Both the position numbers and the translations under genes were made by a program. DNA of 64,000 nucleotides, from the NCBI RefSeq assembly GCF_036323735.1, contig NC_086019.1, positions 237,131,102 through 237,195,101 on the forward strand, in the 5' to 3' direction. How positions within the stretch are numbered: position 1 is the first letter of the stretch; every line of letters begins with the position of its first letter. The stretch is from Rattus norvegicus (taxonomy: Eukaryota > Chordata > Mammalia > Rodentia > Muridae). Below, one piece after another: positions 42,923 through 54,913 of the stretch. The notes under the pieces were generated by a model. It searched no databases and was not told where the DNA came from. It worked only from the letters and a program-made list of their open reading frames with translations.

Positions 42923-44215
42923 AAGGTGCTGAGCTGGACATTTGGTTTGCCTTCCCGATTCAACCTTCTCTTCTTCCTCCACTCCTCATGACCTACTCCA
43001 TCACAGACACATCAAACAGGTCTCCTGGCCCTCTGGCTTCACTTGGGTGAGGCAGATAAAAAGCACTAGCAAAAGACAGATGGTTTCTTCAATGTGTCAC
43101 TCCTTTGGGGACTTGCAGCCCAGGCACCTTGCTGGACTGTAGCTTGGAAGTTTTATTCAGCTACTGAACAGCACCTCCTTCAAGGAGAGGCTCTCCCATG
43201 CTTTCCCATGCTCAGTCAGATCTAGGGACAATAATGGCTTCCGAGTTGCTAGCCCCGCTGCCACCACATTCTTTAAAGCCTACACTCTCTTCAATCATTA
43301 ATTTCAAGGAAATCATCTATTTCCAACGATTCTATCTCCTGATCATGCTGCCACCAGAATCAGGTTTCTCCGATATCTTGTAAAACATTGTGTGGGTTTC
43401 CCATAAATAGTGCATACCCTGGTGAGGAAGATTTAAATTATTTCTTAGTGAGGAGATTGACCTCTGCCCAAAACCCTGTGTGTGATCTCTCAGGCCTGAC
43501 CACAGGCAATTACAGAACACATGGGGAAAAAAATCTGCCCTCCCACACCAGACTTGGGGCGCAGACAAGGTACTGAAATCTCAGACAGGAGTCACGGGAA
43601 GGTCAAGTCGGACTGGCTAGCATCTACCTTTTGCATCTACCTTCTTTACTCAGGCTCCTCTTTGGAGAGGCAGGGCAGCTCTGCTCACAGAGGCCTGTCC
43701 CAGGTACCTGCACACGCGTGTCTGGTGATCCCTGTCTCCACTCTAACGCAGCACCCAGCTTTTCCTGCCTGCATCTTCTTTCCTGCCCCAAGATCCTAAA
43801 AACCGCCAGAACTTCTAGTTCCGGCTGGACCAGCTTAACCACAACCCGGCACTGTTTGGTGGTGAAATGGGACCCTGGGAAGTCTGAGCTTTCTCTTGGT
43901 CCGTATCTTGCTTATGCCACAGGAGGAATTTTAGGACTGCTACTTTTACTGGGCAGCTTACCTCTCTTCATTGACATTTAGCTTTTAAATACTCTGTTAC
44001 AGGCGTTAGTAGGTACACACTTGTGTACAGAACAGCTTCGAATTACTGAAACACTCATGTTCGGGAAAGTTTTACCTCAGTCGGTTACAAAGATGCCCGG
44101 AGAAGGCAGAAGACTCTGGGGCAGGTGCAGACTACACTACTAAAGAGTGGGTTATTTAATAATCCACTTTACCTCACTGTGCCAGAAGAATTTGCCACAG
44201 TCTCTAGATTTTTTC
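42923..44215. other. Intergenic, unassigned
   Basis: No gene. The plus-strand frame at 43631-43981 has a hydrophobic end but no homologue I recognise, no splice context and no conserved motif. Confidence 0.45.
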
Positions 44216-44695
44216 ATAGTTGGTGTATGTATGTGTGTATGGTGTGCACACATGTGTGTCTAGGTGTGAACCCATGATTATGCATGCAGAAACCAGAGGA
44301 AGGCAGTTCTAGCTCTCACCACCCTCTTCCTTAGAGATGGCTCTCTCCCTGAATCTGGAGCTAGGCTGATAGCAGTAAGCCTGAACCATCACTGTCCCTG
44401 ACAGGATCACAACTATGTCTGGATTTCAAACTCAGTTCCTCACACTTCAACAGCAAACGATCTTACTAGCTCAGCCATCGTCATCACCATCAGCATCATC
44501 ACCATCATCAGATTTTATCTGTTTACCTAGGGGAGGGGAGGGTGGCATGCGCCACAATGTGCATGTGTGGGTCAGAGGACAACTTGAAGGAGTCTGTTCT
44601 CTCCTTCCTTCAGGTGGGGCTCAGGGATCAAACTCAGGTCTTCAGACTGGAAAGCAACTGTTTTTACCTGCTGAGCCATTGGGCTACCTACCTTG
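44216..44695 (-). repeat. Two diverged B3-like SINEs with (ATC)n between
   Basis: 44216-44472 and 44515-44695 end in ACTAGCTCAGCCATCG and CTGCTGAGCCATTGGGC respectively. (CATCAC)n fills 44476-44511. Confidence 0.55.
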
Positions 44696-45202
44696 ATTTT
44701 TTTTTAAATGATGTTTGTTTCTAGTGGTGTTCACAGAAGGTAGAAACATTCCTTCTTTGGCAATGTTATACTTGTAACTTTCAGGCCAAGGGAAATATTT
44801 TAAAGATAGTTCTTGAGGTTTGAAAGTCTATTAACCAGCGTTTCTCTATTAACACACTGAAGTTCTGTCCTTACCTGGCGAGAGAGGTACTTTGATCATC
44901 ACGGTGGTCCTCCCACTCTGATGTTCATCCCATTGTACTCCAAGTCTGATACGTCTGCAATTTCCCCCAACTTGGGCATTGTGACTACCTCATTTGTGGT
45001 ATCAAGGACGGTATTCACACCTTCCTTCCTCTGTGTATTTTGTTGTCCACATTAGAAATTTTTGTATGTGGTACTTTGTTGCTTTTCAAAATAAGATGTT
45101 GAGCATTGCAGCACATGTCTGTCATCCCAACCCCCAGGGAAAGGGAAGATTGCCAGCCATCTCAAAAATATCAGAGGAAAAAAACATTTGATTTGACTTC
45201 TT

Positions 45203-46056
45203 CAAATAGATGGAACTTGAAAATATCATCCTGAATGAGGTAGCCCAATCACAAAAGAACACACATGGTATGTACTCACTGATAAGCAGATATTAGCCCA
45301 AAAGCTCAAATTACCCAAGATACAATCCACAGACCTCGTGAAGCTCAAGAAAAAGGAAGACCAAAGTGTGCATGCTTCAGACCTTCTTAGAAGGAGGAAC
45401 AAAAATACTCACAGGAGGAAATACAGAGACAAAGTGTGGAGCAGAGACCGAAAGGCCATCTAGAGACTGCCCCACATGGGGATGCAACCCACATGCAGCC
45501 ACCAAACCCAGATAATATTGCAGATGCCAAGAAGTGTTTGCTGACAGGAGCCTGATATGTATGCCTGCTGAGAGGCTCTGCTAGAGCCTTACAAATACAG
45601 AGGTGGATGTTCGCAGCCAACCATTGAACTGAGAACAGAATCCCCAATGAAGGAGTTAGAGACAGGACTGAAGGAGCTGAAGGGGTTTGCAACCCCATAG
45701 GAAGAACAACAATATCAACCAACCAGACTCCCCAGAGCTCTCAAGGACTAAACCACCATCCCAAAAGTACACAGGGATGGACCTATGGCCCCATCTGCAT
45801 ATATAGCAGTGGATGGCCTTGTCAAGCATCAATGCGAGGAGAGGCCCTTGGTCCTGTCAAGCAAGGCTCGGTGCCCCAGTATAGGGGAATGTCAGGGAGG
45901 GGAAGTGGGAAGGAGTGGATAGGTGGGTGAGGGAGCACCCTTATAGAAGCAGGGGTGGGGTTGGGGGGAGTGGGATAGAGGGTTTCTGGAGGGGAAACCA
46001 GGAAATGGGATAACATTTAAAATGTAAATTGAAATGCAATTAAGATAAAAGAAGAA
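45203..46056 (+). mobile_element. L1 3' end, sense, 5'-truncated
   Basis: The end of ORF2 (ATGGAACTTGAAAATATCAT, CTGAATGAGGTAGCCCAATC) and the complete 3'UTR with a G-rich tract (GGGGTTGGGGGGAGTGGGA) up to GGGATAACATTTAAAATGTA. It encodes no intact protein. Confidence 0.88.
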
Positions 46057-47290
46057 AGAAATGCATGTATGCACTGAGCAAGGCTTTGGGCACTTATGAT
46101 TTAATATTTCTAAGGAAAACAAAAGCAACAAAACCCATGTGTGGACCCCATGTTACATGTGGGGGTAGTGCATAGGGAAAAGAGTCCTAAACATGGAGAT
46201 GCTGGTCAGGGCTCATGAACGCTTTGATAAGCGCTGCCTGACTTCTCTCTGCAGAGGTAAGAGCAGCCTGTCACCCTCTGTCATGTGAGCTCTGTCACTG
46301 ATGAGGCAGAACAGCATTTTGGTTTGCCGATCAGATGAAAAATGGCCTCCCAGTGTAGCTGTACTCTGTCTGTATTCTTGCAAGCATTGAATCATATGAT
46401 TAAAAAAAGCAAGCTCTTTAAATACTAATACAAAGCATTCTCCCAGAAACCTCAGGCAAAGGAAGCGGAGGGCAAAATTAGCTCAGTGTGCTGACATTTG
46501 TGCGTAAGGAAGGGAAAACATCTTGTCCCCATATCTATTTATATCTGCACAGAATAGCCTCAGAGTAACACACTGGAAGGGAAGGCCCCGATCTCTGAGG
46601 AGCCTGGAGCTGGGAGGGAGACAAGGTTTCTGTCATGCCGGTCTGTGTCTTGTGAATGCTTTATGTATGTCCCTACAATCAGCATTTAAAAAAGGAATAA
46701 TCTTGAAAATAAAAGCACTTAAAATATTCGTAAATCATTACAGAAGAATGGATATTGGATGACATGAGGAATGTTGGTATGAACTACTGGGAGAAAATAA
46801 CAGCTTATTTTTCAAAAAGCATCCCTATAATCCCAAGCTAGCAATCACACAGTCCTAGAGAAGCACACTGTGAGGGTATACTGAGAGCTTTAATGGTTAT
46901 CTCTGGGTAGCAGAATTCCGTTGTGAGCTCTCCTCACTTTCCCAACGTTCTGCTTTAAAAATATTACTTCTGAAGCCAAAAGGGAGTGCCAGATTGGAGA
47001 AGCTATCCCAAGTCACCGGAGAGGTGTCTCAGCGGGAAGGTGCTTGCTTGGGATGCCCAAGGTTCTGGGTTCAATCCTCAACACTGAACGACAGTACAGA
47101 AGAGACATGTCCTTGTGTTTCCAAACACACAGGAGAGCCCCCAGAAGAGCAGCATAGATAATCTCCACAGCAATCGTTTCAAGTAAAAGCAGCAGGGATG
47201 GTGAGAACGCTCAGCGGGTGATGTCACTTTGCCAATATGCTTGACAACCTGCGGATCCCACGTGGCTAAGGAGAGACTCACATCTTAGAA
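46057..47290. other. Intergenic with small SINE remnants
   Basis: 47020-47095 looks like a B4/ID head (GAGAGGTGTCTCAGCGGGAA to GGTTCAATCCTCAACAC) and 47200-47290 like a B3 fragment. Nothing else recognised. Confidence 0.4.
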
Positions 47291-47297
47291 GTTGTAT

Positions 47298-47552
47298 GCA
47301 CACACACACACACACATATACATATACACACACATACACATATGCACACACACACATATACACACACATACACCCACACATACACACACATATACATGCA
47401 CACACACACATACACCCACACATACACACACACATATACATGCACACACACACATACACACACATACACACACATACACACATATACATACACAGACACA
47501 TACACACACATATACAAACACACACGCACACATATACACACACACACACACC
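47298..47552. repeat. Compound CA-rich array
   Basis: About 255 bp of CACACA with periodic TA, CCC and TGCA interruptions; CACATATACATGCACACACA-type blocks recur. Several 86-226-residue Thr/His or Val/Cys frames across it are artefacts. Confidence 0.97.
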
Positions 47553-47967
47553 CTGAAAAGAAAGACACATACATACATATAAATAATGTAATAAAAAATT
47601 TCAAAAGAAGCCACAGAGGAGTGTCTATTGCCAATTCCGCACACACTCTGGAAATGGAAAAGCTGTGTGTTGCTGTGAAGCCAGAGAAGCTGCTAGTTTG
47701 GTGTGCACAGGGGCAGGCTATGATTGGAAAGAGGCATTGGACAGTGTTCTGACTGCTAGAGATTCTTGTGCCTTGGTCTTGGAATGATGGCATGTATGTG
47801 TACACATCTCCAAGCTCCTCGTTGTCTAGGCAGGCAGGCACTTTACATGCATCTTTCTTTTCATAGTACTTCTTGAAGGAGTTTTGCCCACACGCATGCA
47901 CAGAAAGGTACTGTGAGAGTCGTACAAGTATCCCGAGTATCCCACTGAGATCAGGCAACGGCGAGGA

Positions 47968-48185
47968 GACGGCTCTGGGCTCAGATAGGCCTGGGTTTGG
48001 ATTCCAATCCTGTCCCTTATTAGCGCTGTGAATGTGAGGAAGCTGTTTAACCTCCCTGGCTCTGCTTGCTTATCTGTGAAAATGGGAGCAGCAACAGTCC
48101 TCCCTCACAGGAATATGGTGAAGAATGGTGTGCGCTATGCTTTCAAGTATCTGTGGGTTGCAGTAAGTGTTCAGTTAAAGTTCCT
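47968..48185 (+). repeat. MIR SINE (ancient mammalian)
   Basis: Landmarks in order: CCTGGGTTTGGATTCCAATC, TGTGAATGTGAGGAAGCTGT, TTAACCTCCCTGGCTCTGCT, TATCTGTGAAAATGGGAGCA, CCTCACAGGAATATGGTGAA. These match MIR layout. The 118-residue frame over it is incidental. Confidence 0.85.
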
Positions 48186-48402
48186 TCTGCCAAAGGAAAG
48201 CACAGAGATTCTCTTCGGGGATTCAGCACATGAAATGCTCACCTGTGGGCACCCACTTGCACACACATGTGCACATGTAGAGTACCTGGGAGTCTTCACA
48301 AATGCCTCCATTGTAGTCACTGGCCTGGCTCACCAAGAGACAGACAAAAAGGACTTTAAAAGCCAGAATTACAAAGTATATTAACATATGCATGTTTTTC
48401 TC

Positions 48403-48535
48403 AAGCATAGTGAGTCATGCCTGTGATCCTGGGGTCTGGGAGTCTGAGGCAGGAGGATCATCTTGAGTCTGTAGTCAGCTTGGGATATATAGTGAGTTCA
48501 AGGGCTACCTTGGTTAGACAGCGAGACTTCCATCT
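48403..48535 (+). repeat. B1-like SINE, diverged
   Basis: CATAGTGAGTCATGCCTGTG, GAGGCAGGAGGATCATCTTG, AGCTTGGGATATATAGTGAG. Confidence 0.7.
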
Positions 48536-49056
48536 TTTTTAATATTCAAAAGTCATGCACATTTGGATTTTCACGAATATTTTTACGAAGTTTCTAGTGG
48601 TGTTTTCAGAAACCCAAACAGCTGAGGAATGTTCTTACATTGGGAACCAGCGTTTCACACTTAGAATCACAGATGGAAAAACCCAGAAAGCACATTGGAA
48701 AACACCGGTTTACAGATGCAATCGTCTCCCCTCTGTGGGGTGACCACACCAACCAGTACAATCAGTGAACAATCTTAAACTCTGTTTGCAACACTAGTCA
48801 GTCCTAGGGATTCTTATGCTTAGGCCAAAGGGAAAAAAGTAGTAATAATTTGATCATAGATTATTAGTCAGAGACGATCTCCTGTCCTAGGCAACCAAAG
48901 CATGTCACCAGATCAATGGCTGAAAAATGGCTAAAAGAGTCAGCATTCTAAAGTGAGTCTGTAAGTGACAATGTGTGAACTGTCCAGAGTGTCAGTGAAA
49001 ATCCACAAGGCAGCCTCTGCAGAAGCACCCAGTGGTACATAGTACAGACTTCCAAA

Positions 49057-49059
<3 letters not shown>

Positions 49060-49102
<43 letters not shown>

Positions 49103-49305
49103 TATATTTGTGAATGTACACACATTTATGGAGGGAGCCATGCCTGTGAGCATATGGAAGTGAGAAGAGAACATCAGCTCTCTCAGAGTTGGAGTTCTGG
49201 GTGTTTGCAGAATGCCTGGCTTATGACATGAGTACTGGGATCCAAACCCCAGTCCTCATGATTGCCCAAAAAACATTCATAGCTACTGAGGTGCTTTTCT
49301 AGTCC
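49060..49305 (-). repeat. (GT)20 then B3-like SINE
   Basis: A GT run at 49060-49101 abuts a reversed B3-like SINE ending GAGGTGCTTTTCTAGTCCT. Confidence 0.65.
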
Positions 49306-49504
49306 TGATAACACAATTTGTAAGGAAAACTGTTTGAGGGAAAATTCAAAGTTCTCAGAAAGAGCAAGACAAAGACCTTTCACATTGTTTACAATTTAAA
49401 TTTTTCATCACTAAATAAAAACAGCTTACTTCTCTGGAGTAAAGAGAGCTGGTCGCTGTACATAATAGAATCTTGTCAGTCTCATGCCAGTCGGGAACAT
49501 TAAT

Positions 49505-49905
49505 GACTTAGGGTTTCTATTGCTGTGACAAAAAACCATGACCCAAATGAAAGTTCCGGGGGAGAGGGTTTTTATTTGATTTTTGCTTCCATATTGCCGT
49601 TCATTGTTGAAGGAAGTCAGGGCAGAAACTCAATCAGAGCAGGAACCAGGAGGTAGGAGCTGATGCAGAAGCCATGGAGGGGTGCTGCTCACTTGTTCAC
49701 TCACCACGGCTTGCTCAGCCTGTTTTCTTAGAGAACCATTCACAGTGGGCTGGGCCCTCTCCCATCAATCATTAACTAAGAAAATGCCATACCGGCTTGC
49801 CTACAGTGGGATCTTATGGAGGCATTTTCTCAATTGAGGTTCTCTCCTTCGGGGTAACTCTGGATTGTGTGTCAAGTTGACACAAGACTAGCCAACACAA
49901 TTAAC
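49505..49905 (-). repeat. Rodent LTR-like repeat, antisense
   Basis: TTAGGGTTTCTATTGCTGTG at the left and CAAGTTGACACAAGACTAGC at the right, with CAGGAGCTGATGCAGA-like and CACAGTGGGCTGGGCCCTCT landmarks. A (CA)n tract follows at 49917-49953. Confidence 0.6.
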
Positions 49906-50902
49906 AAGGGGATGCGCGCGCACACACACACACACATACACACACACACACAGGGAGCACTATTGTTTTTTTTTTTGCTCATAAATCCATATTTATCACC
50001 CTGCACAAAATTTTAAATGGACCAAGGATAGATCAATGTAGACCAGGTACCATAAATCTGCCACAGGATGTAAAAATTGTAATTCTTATGTCGAAGTTAA
50101 CATGGCATGTCAAAAGGCAAATCATCAAAAGGCAAGCCATCTGTCTAGTGTCTCATTACTATAGAAATTTTCTATAGATAAACCCAGTCAATATTTTTTT
50201 CTTTTTTTTAAAATTTATTTAATACTTAATAATAATTCTTTGGTTTCCGGGCAAACATCCTCCTCCCCCCTCCCCTTCCTTATGGGTGTTCCCCTCACAA
50301 CCCTCCCCCCATTGCCGCCCTCCTCCCAACAGTCTAGTTCACTGGGGGTTCAGTCTTAGCAGGACCCAGGGCTTCCCCTTCCACTGGTGCTCTTACTAGG
50401 ATATTTATTGCTACCTATGAGGTCAGAGTCCAGGGTCAGTCCATGTATAGTCTTTAGGTAGTGGCTTAGTCCCTGGAAGCTCTGGTTGCTTGGCATTGTT
50501 GTACCTATGGGGTCTCGAGCCCCTTCAAGCTCTTCCAGTTCTTTCTCTGATTCCTTCAACGGGGGTCCTATTCTCAGTTCAGTGGTTTGCTGCTGGCATT
50601 CGCCTCTGTATTTGCTGTATTCTGGCTGTGTCTCTCAGGAGCGATCTACATCCAGCTCCTGTCTGTCTGCACTTCTTTGCTTCATCCATCTTGTCTAATT
50701 GGGTGGCTGTATATGTATGGGCCACATGTGGGGCAGGCTCTGACTGGGGGTTCCTTCAGTCTCTGTTTTAATCTTTGCCTCTCTATTCCCTGCCAAGGGT
50801 ATTCTTGTTCCCCTTTTAGAGAAGGAGTGAAGCATTCACATTTTGATCATCCGTCTTGAGTTTCATTTGTTCTAGGCATCTAGGGTAATTCAAGCATTTG
50901 AG

Positions 50903-53900
50903 CTAATAGCCACTTATCAGTGAGTGCATACCATGTATGTCTTTCTGTGATTGGGTTAGCTCACTCAGGATGATATTTTCCAGTTCCAACCATTTGCCTA
51001 CGAATTTCATAAAGTCATTATTTTTGATAGCTGAGTAATATTCCATTGTGTAGATGTACCACATTTTCTGTATCCATTCCTCTGTTGAAGGGCATCTGGG
51101 TTCTTTCCAGCTTCTGGCTATTATAAATAAGGCTGCGATGAACATAGTGGAGCACGTGTCTTTTTTATATGTTGGGGCATCTTTTGGGTATATGCCCAAG
51201 AGAGGTATAGCTGGATCCTCAGGCAGTTTAATGTCCAATTTTCTGAGGATTCTCCAGACTGATTTCCAGAATGGTTGTACCAGTTTGCAATCCCACCAAC
51301 AATGGAGGAGTGTTCCTCTTTCTCTGCATCCTCACCAGCATTTGCTGTCACCTGAGTTTTTGATCTTAGCCATTCTCACTGGTGTGAGGTGAAATCTCAG
51401 GGTTGTTTTGATTTGCATTTCCCTTATGACTAAAGATGTTGAACATTTCTTTAGGTGTTTCTCAGCCATTCGGCATTCCTCAGCTGTGAATTCTTTGTTT
51501 AGCTCTGAACCCCATGTTTTAATAGTGTTATTTGTCTCCCTTCAGTCTAACTTCTTGAGTTCTTTGTATATTTTGGATATAAGGCCTCTATCTGTTGTAA
51601 GATTGGTAAAGATCTTTTCCCAATCTGTTGGTTGCCGATTTGTCCTAACCACAGTGTCCTTTGCCTTACAGAAGCTTTGCAGTTTTATGAGATCCCATTT
51701 GTCGATTCTTGATCTTAGAGCATAAGCCATTGGTGTTTTGTTCAGGAAATTTTTTCCAGTGCCCATGTGTTCGAGATGCTTCCCCACTTTTTCTTCTATT
51801 AGTTTGAGTGTATCAGGTTTGATGTGGAGGTCCTTGATCCACTTGGACTTAAGCTTTGTACAGGGTGATAAGCATGGATCAATCTGCATTCTTCTACATG
51901 TTGACCTCCAGTTGAACCAGCACCATTTGCTGAAAATGTTATCTTTTTTCCATTGGATGGTTTTGGCTCCTTTGTCAAAAATCAAGTGACCATAGGTGTG
52001 TGGGTTCATTTCTGGGTCTTCAATTCTATTCCATTGGTCTATCTGTCTGTCTCTGTACCAATACCATGCAGTTTTTATCACTATTGCTCTGTAATACTGC
52101 TTGAGTTCAGGGATAGTGATTCCCCCTGAAGTCCTTTTATTGTTGAGGATAGTTTTAGCTATCCTGGGTTTTTTGTTATTCCAGATGAATTTGCAAATTG
52201 TTCTGTCTAACTCTTTGAAGAATTGGATTGGTATTTTGATGGGGATTGCATTGAATCTGTAGATCGCTTTTGGTAAAATGGCCATTTTTACTATATTAAT
52301 CCTGCCAATCCATGAGCATGAGAGATCTTTCCATCTTCTGAGGTCTTCTTCAATTTCTTTCTTCAGTGTCTTGAAGTTCTTATTGTACAGATCTTTTACT
52401 TGCTTGGTTAAAGTCACACCGAGGTACTTTATATTATTTGGGTCTATTATGAAGGGTGTCGTTTCCCTAATTTCTTTCTCAGCTTGTTTCTCTTTTGTGT
52501 AGAGGAAGGCTACTGACTGATTTGAGTTAATTTCATACCCAGCCACTTTGCTGAAGTTGTTTATCAGCTTTAGTAGTTCTCTGGTGGAACTTTTGGGATC
52601 ACTTAAATAAACTATCATATCATCTGCAAATAGTGATATTTTGACTTCTTCTTTTCCGATCTGTATCCCCTTGACCTCCTTTTGTTGTCTGATTGCTCTG
52701 GCTAGAACTTCAAGAACTATATTGAATAAGTAGGGAGAGAGTGGGCAGCCTTGTCTAGTCCCTGATTTTAGTGGGATTGCTTCGAGTTTCTCTCCATTTA
52801 GTTTAATGTTAGCAACTGGTTTGCTGTATATGGCTTTTACTATGTTTAGGTATAGGCATTGAATTCCTATTCTTTCCAGGACTTTTATCATGAAGGGGTG
52901 TTGAATTTTGTCAAATGCTTTCTCAGCATCTAATGAAATGATCATGTGGTTTTGTTCTTTCAGTTTGTTTATATAATGGATCACGTTGATGGTTTTCCGT
53001 ATATTAAACCATCCCTGCATGCCTGGGATGAAGCCTACTTGATCATGGTGGATGATTGTTTTGATGTGCTCTTAGATTCGGTTTGCCAGAATTTTATTGA
53101 GTATTTTTGCGTCGATATTCATAAGGGAAATTGGTCTGAAGTTCTCTTTCTTTGTTGGGTCTTTGTGTGGTTTAGGTATAAGAGTAATTGTGGCTTCATA
53201 GAAGGAATTCGGGAGTGATCCATCTGTTTCAATTTTGTGGAATAGTTTGGATAATATTGGTATGAGGTCTTCTATGAAGGTTTGATAGAATTCTGCACTA
53301 AACCCGTCTGGACCTGGGCTCTTTTTGGTTGGGAGACTTTTAATGACTGCTTCTATTTCCTTAGGAGTTATGGGGTTGTTTAACTGGTTTATCTGTTCCT
53401 GATTTAACTTCGGTACCTGGTATTTGTCTAGGAAATTGTCCATTTCCTGTAGATATTCAAGTTTTGTTGAATATAGGCTTTTATAGTAAGATCTGATGAT
53501 TTTTTGAATTTCCTCTGAATCTGTAGTTATGTCTCCCTTTTCATTTCTGATTTTTTTAATTTGGACACACTCTCTGGGTCCTCTCATTAGTCTGGCTAAG
53601 GGTTTATCTATCTTGTTGATTTTCTCAAAGAACCAACTTTTGGTTCTGTTGATTCTTTCTATGGTCCTTTTTGTTTCTACTTGGTTGATTTCAGCTCTGA
53701 GTTTGATTATTTCCTGCCTTCTACTCCTCCTGGGTGTATTTGCTTCTTTTTGCTCTAGAGCTTTTAGGTGTGCTGTCAAGCTGTTGACATATGCTCTTTC
53801 CTGTTTCTTTCTGCAGGCACACAGCGCTATGAGTTTTCCTCTTTTTTTTTTTTTTTTTTTTTTTTGGTTCTTTTTTTCGGAGCTGGGGACCGAACCCAGG

Positions 53901-54908
53901 GCCTTGTGCTTCCTAGGCAAGCGCTCTACCACTGAGCTAAATCCCCAACCCCATGAGTTTTCCTCTTAGCACAGCTTTCATTGTGTCCCATAAGTTTGGG
54001 TATGTTGTACCTTCATTTTCATTAAATTCTAAAAAGTTTTTAATTTCTTTCTTTATTTATTCCTTGACTAGGTTATCATTGAATAGAGCATTGTTCAATT
54101 TCCACGTATATGTGGGCATTCTTCCCTTATTGTTATTGAAGACCAGTTTTAGGCCGTGGTGGTCCGATAGCACGCATGGCATTATTTCTCTCTTTCTGTA
54201 CCTGTTGAGGCCCGTTTTTTGACCAACTATATGGTCAATTTTGGAGAAAGTACCATGAGGAGCTGAGAAGAAGGTATATCCTTTTGCTTTAGGATAGAAT
54301 GTTCTATAAATATCCGTTAAGTCCATTTGGCTCATGACTTCTCTTAGTCTGTCTACGTCTCTGTTTAATTTCTGTTTCCATGATCTGTCCATTGATGAGA
54401 GTGGGGTGTTGAAATCTCCCACTATTATTGTGTGAGGTGCAATGTGTGTTTTGAGCTTTAGTAAGGTTTCTTTTACGTATGTAGGTGCCCTTGTATTTGG
54501 GGCATAGATATTTAGGATTGAGAGTTCATCTTGGTGGATTTTTCCTTTGATGAATATGAAGTGTCCTTCCTTATCTTTTTTGATGACTTTTAATTGAAAA
54601 ATGATTTTATTTGATATTAGAATGGCTACTCCAGCTTGCTTCTTCTGACCATTTGCTTGGAAAGTTGTTTTCCAGCCTTTCACTCTGAGGTAGTGTCTGT
54701 CTTTGTCTCTGAGGTGTGTTTCCTGTAGGCAGCAGAATGCAGGGTCCTCGTTGCGTATCCAGTTTGTTAATCTATGTCTTTTTATTGGGGAGTTGAGGCC
54801 ATTGATGTTGAGAGATATTAAGGAATAGTGATTATTGCTTCCCGTTATATTCATATTTGGATGTGAGGTTATGTTTGTGTGCTTTTCTTCTCTTTGTTTT
54901 GTTGCCAA
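50903..54908 (-). pseudogene. L1 ORF2 (endonuclease-reverse transcriptase), disrupted
   Basis: ORF2p combines an APE-type endonuclease, a reverse transcriptase and a Cys-rich C-terminus. The endonuclease part (54908-54057) shows LNINGLNSPI, CLQETHL, VGDFNTPL and SDHHGL. The RT part (53020-51542) shows DAEKAFDKIQ, SGTRQGCPLSPYLFN and the catalytic FADDM. The C-terminal piece (51238-50903) ends HGMHSLISGY. Breaks: start codon TTG; TAA at 54057-54059; ID insertion with a net 124 bp that shifts frame; TAA at 53072-53074; TGA at 51542-51544; TGA at 51332-51334. Apart from the insertion, the pieces remain in one register with no other frameshift. The enzyme is dead. Confidence 0.93.
53844..53952 (-). 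mobile_element. ID SINE inside L1 ORF2
   Basis: Reversed ID body (GAGCTGGGGACCGAACCCAG to CCACTGAGCTAAATCCCC) with a long T tract. A perfect 15-bp duplication ATGAGTTTTCCTCTT lies at 53829-53843 and 53953-53967. It inserted after the L1, and the same strand is used by both elements. Confidence 0.98.
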
Positions 54909-54913
54909 GATGA

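Noticed and set aside
42748..42963. 9-residue repeat protein on the minus strand
   Set aside because: The period (27 bp) is a multiple of three, so the tandem repeat alone produces it.
43631..43981. 116-residue plus-strand frame with hydrophobic C-terminus
   Set aside because: No family features, overlapping frames are open in three registers, and no promoter or splice support.
47278..47958. 226-residue Val/Cys-rich frame on the minus strand, the longest non-L1 frame
   Set aside because: It is the translation of a CA/GT microsatellite array with short flanks; all frames across it are open for the same reason.
48028..48384. 118-residue plus-strand frame
   Set aside because: The first half is a MIR SINE.
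19044..54000. tRNA-Ala genes suggested by A and B boxes
   Set aside because: All are ID SINEs with poly(A) tails and target duplications, not folded tRNA genes with proper acceptor stems.
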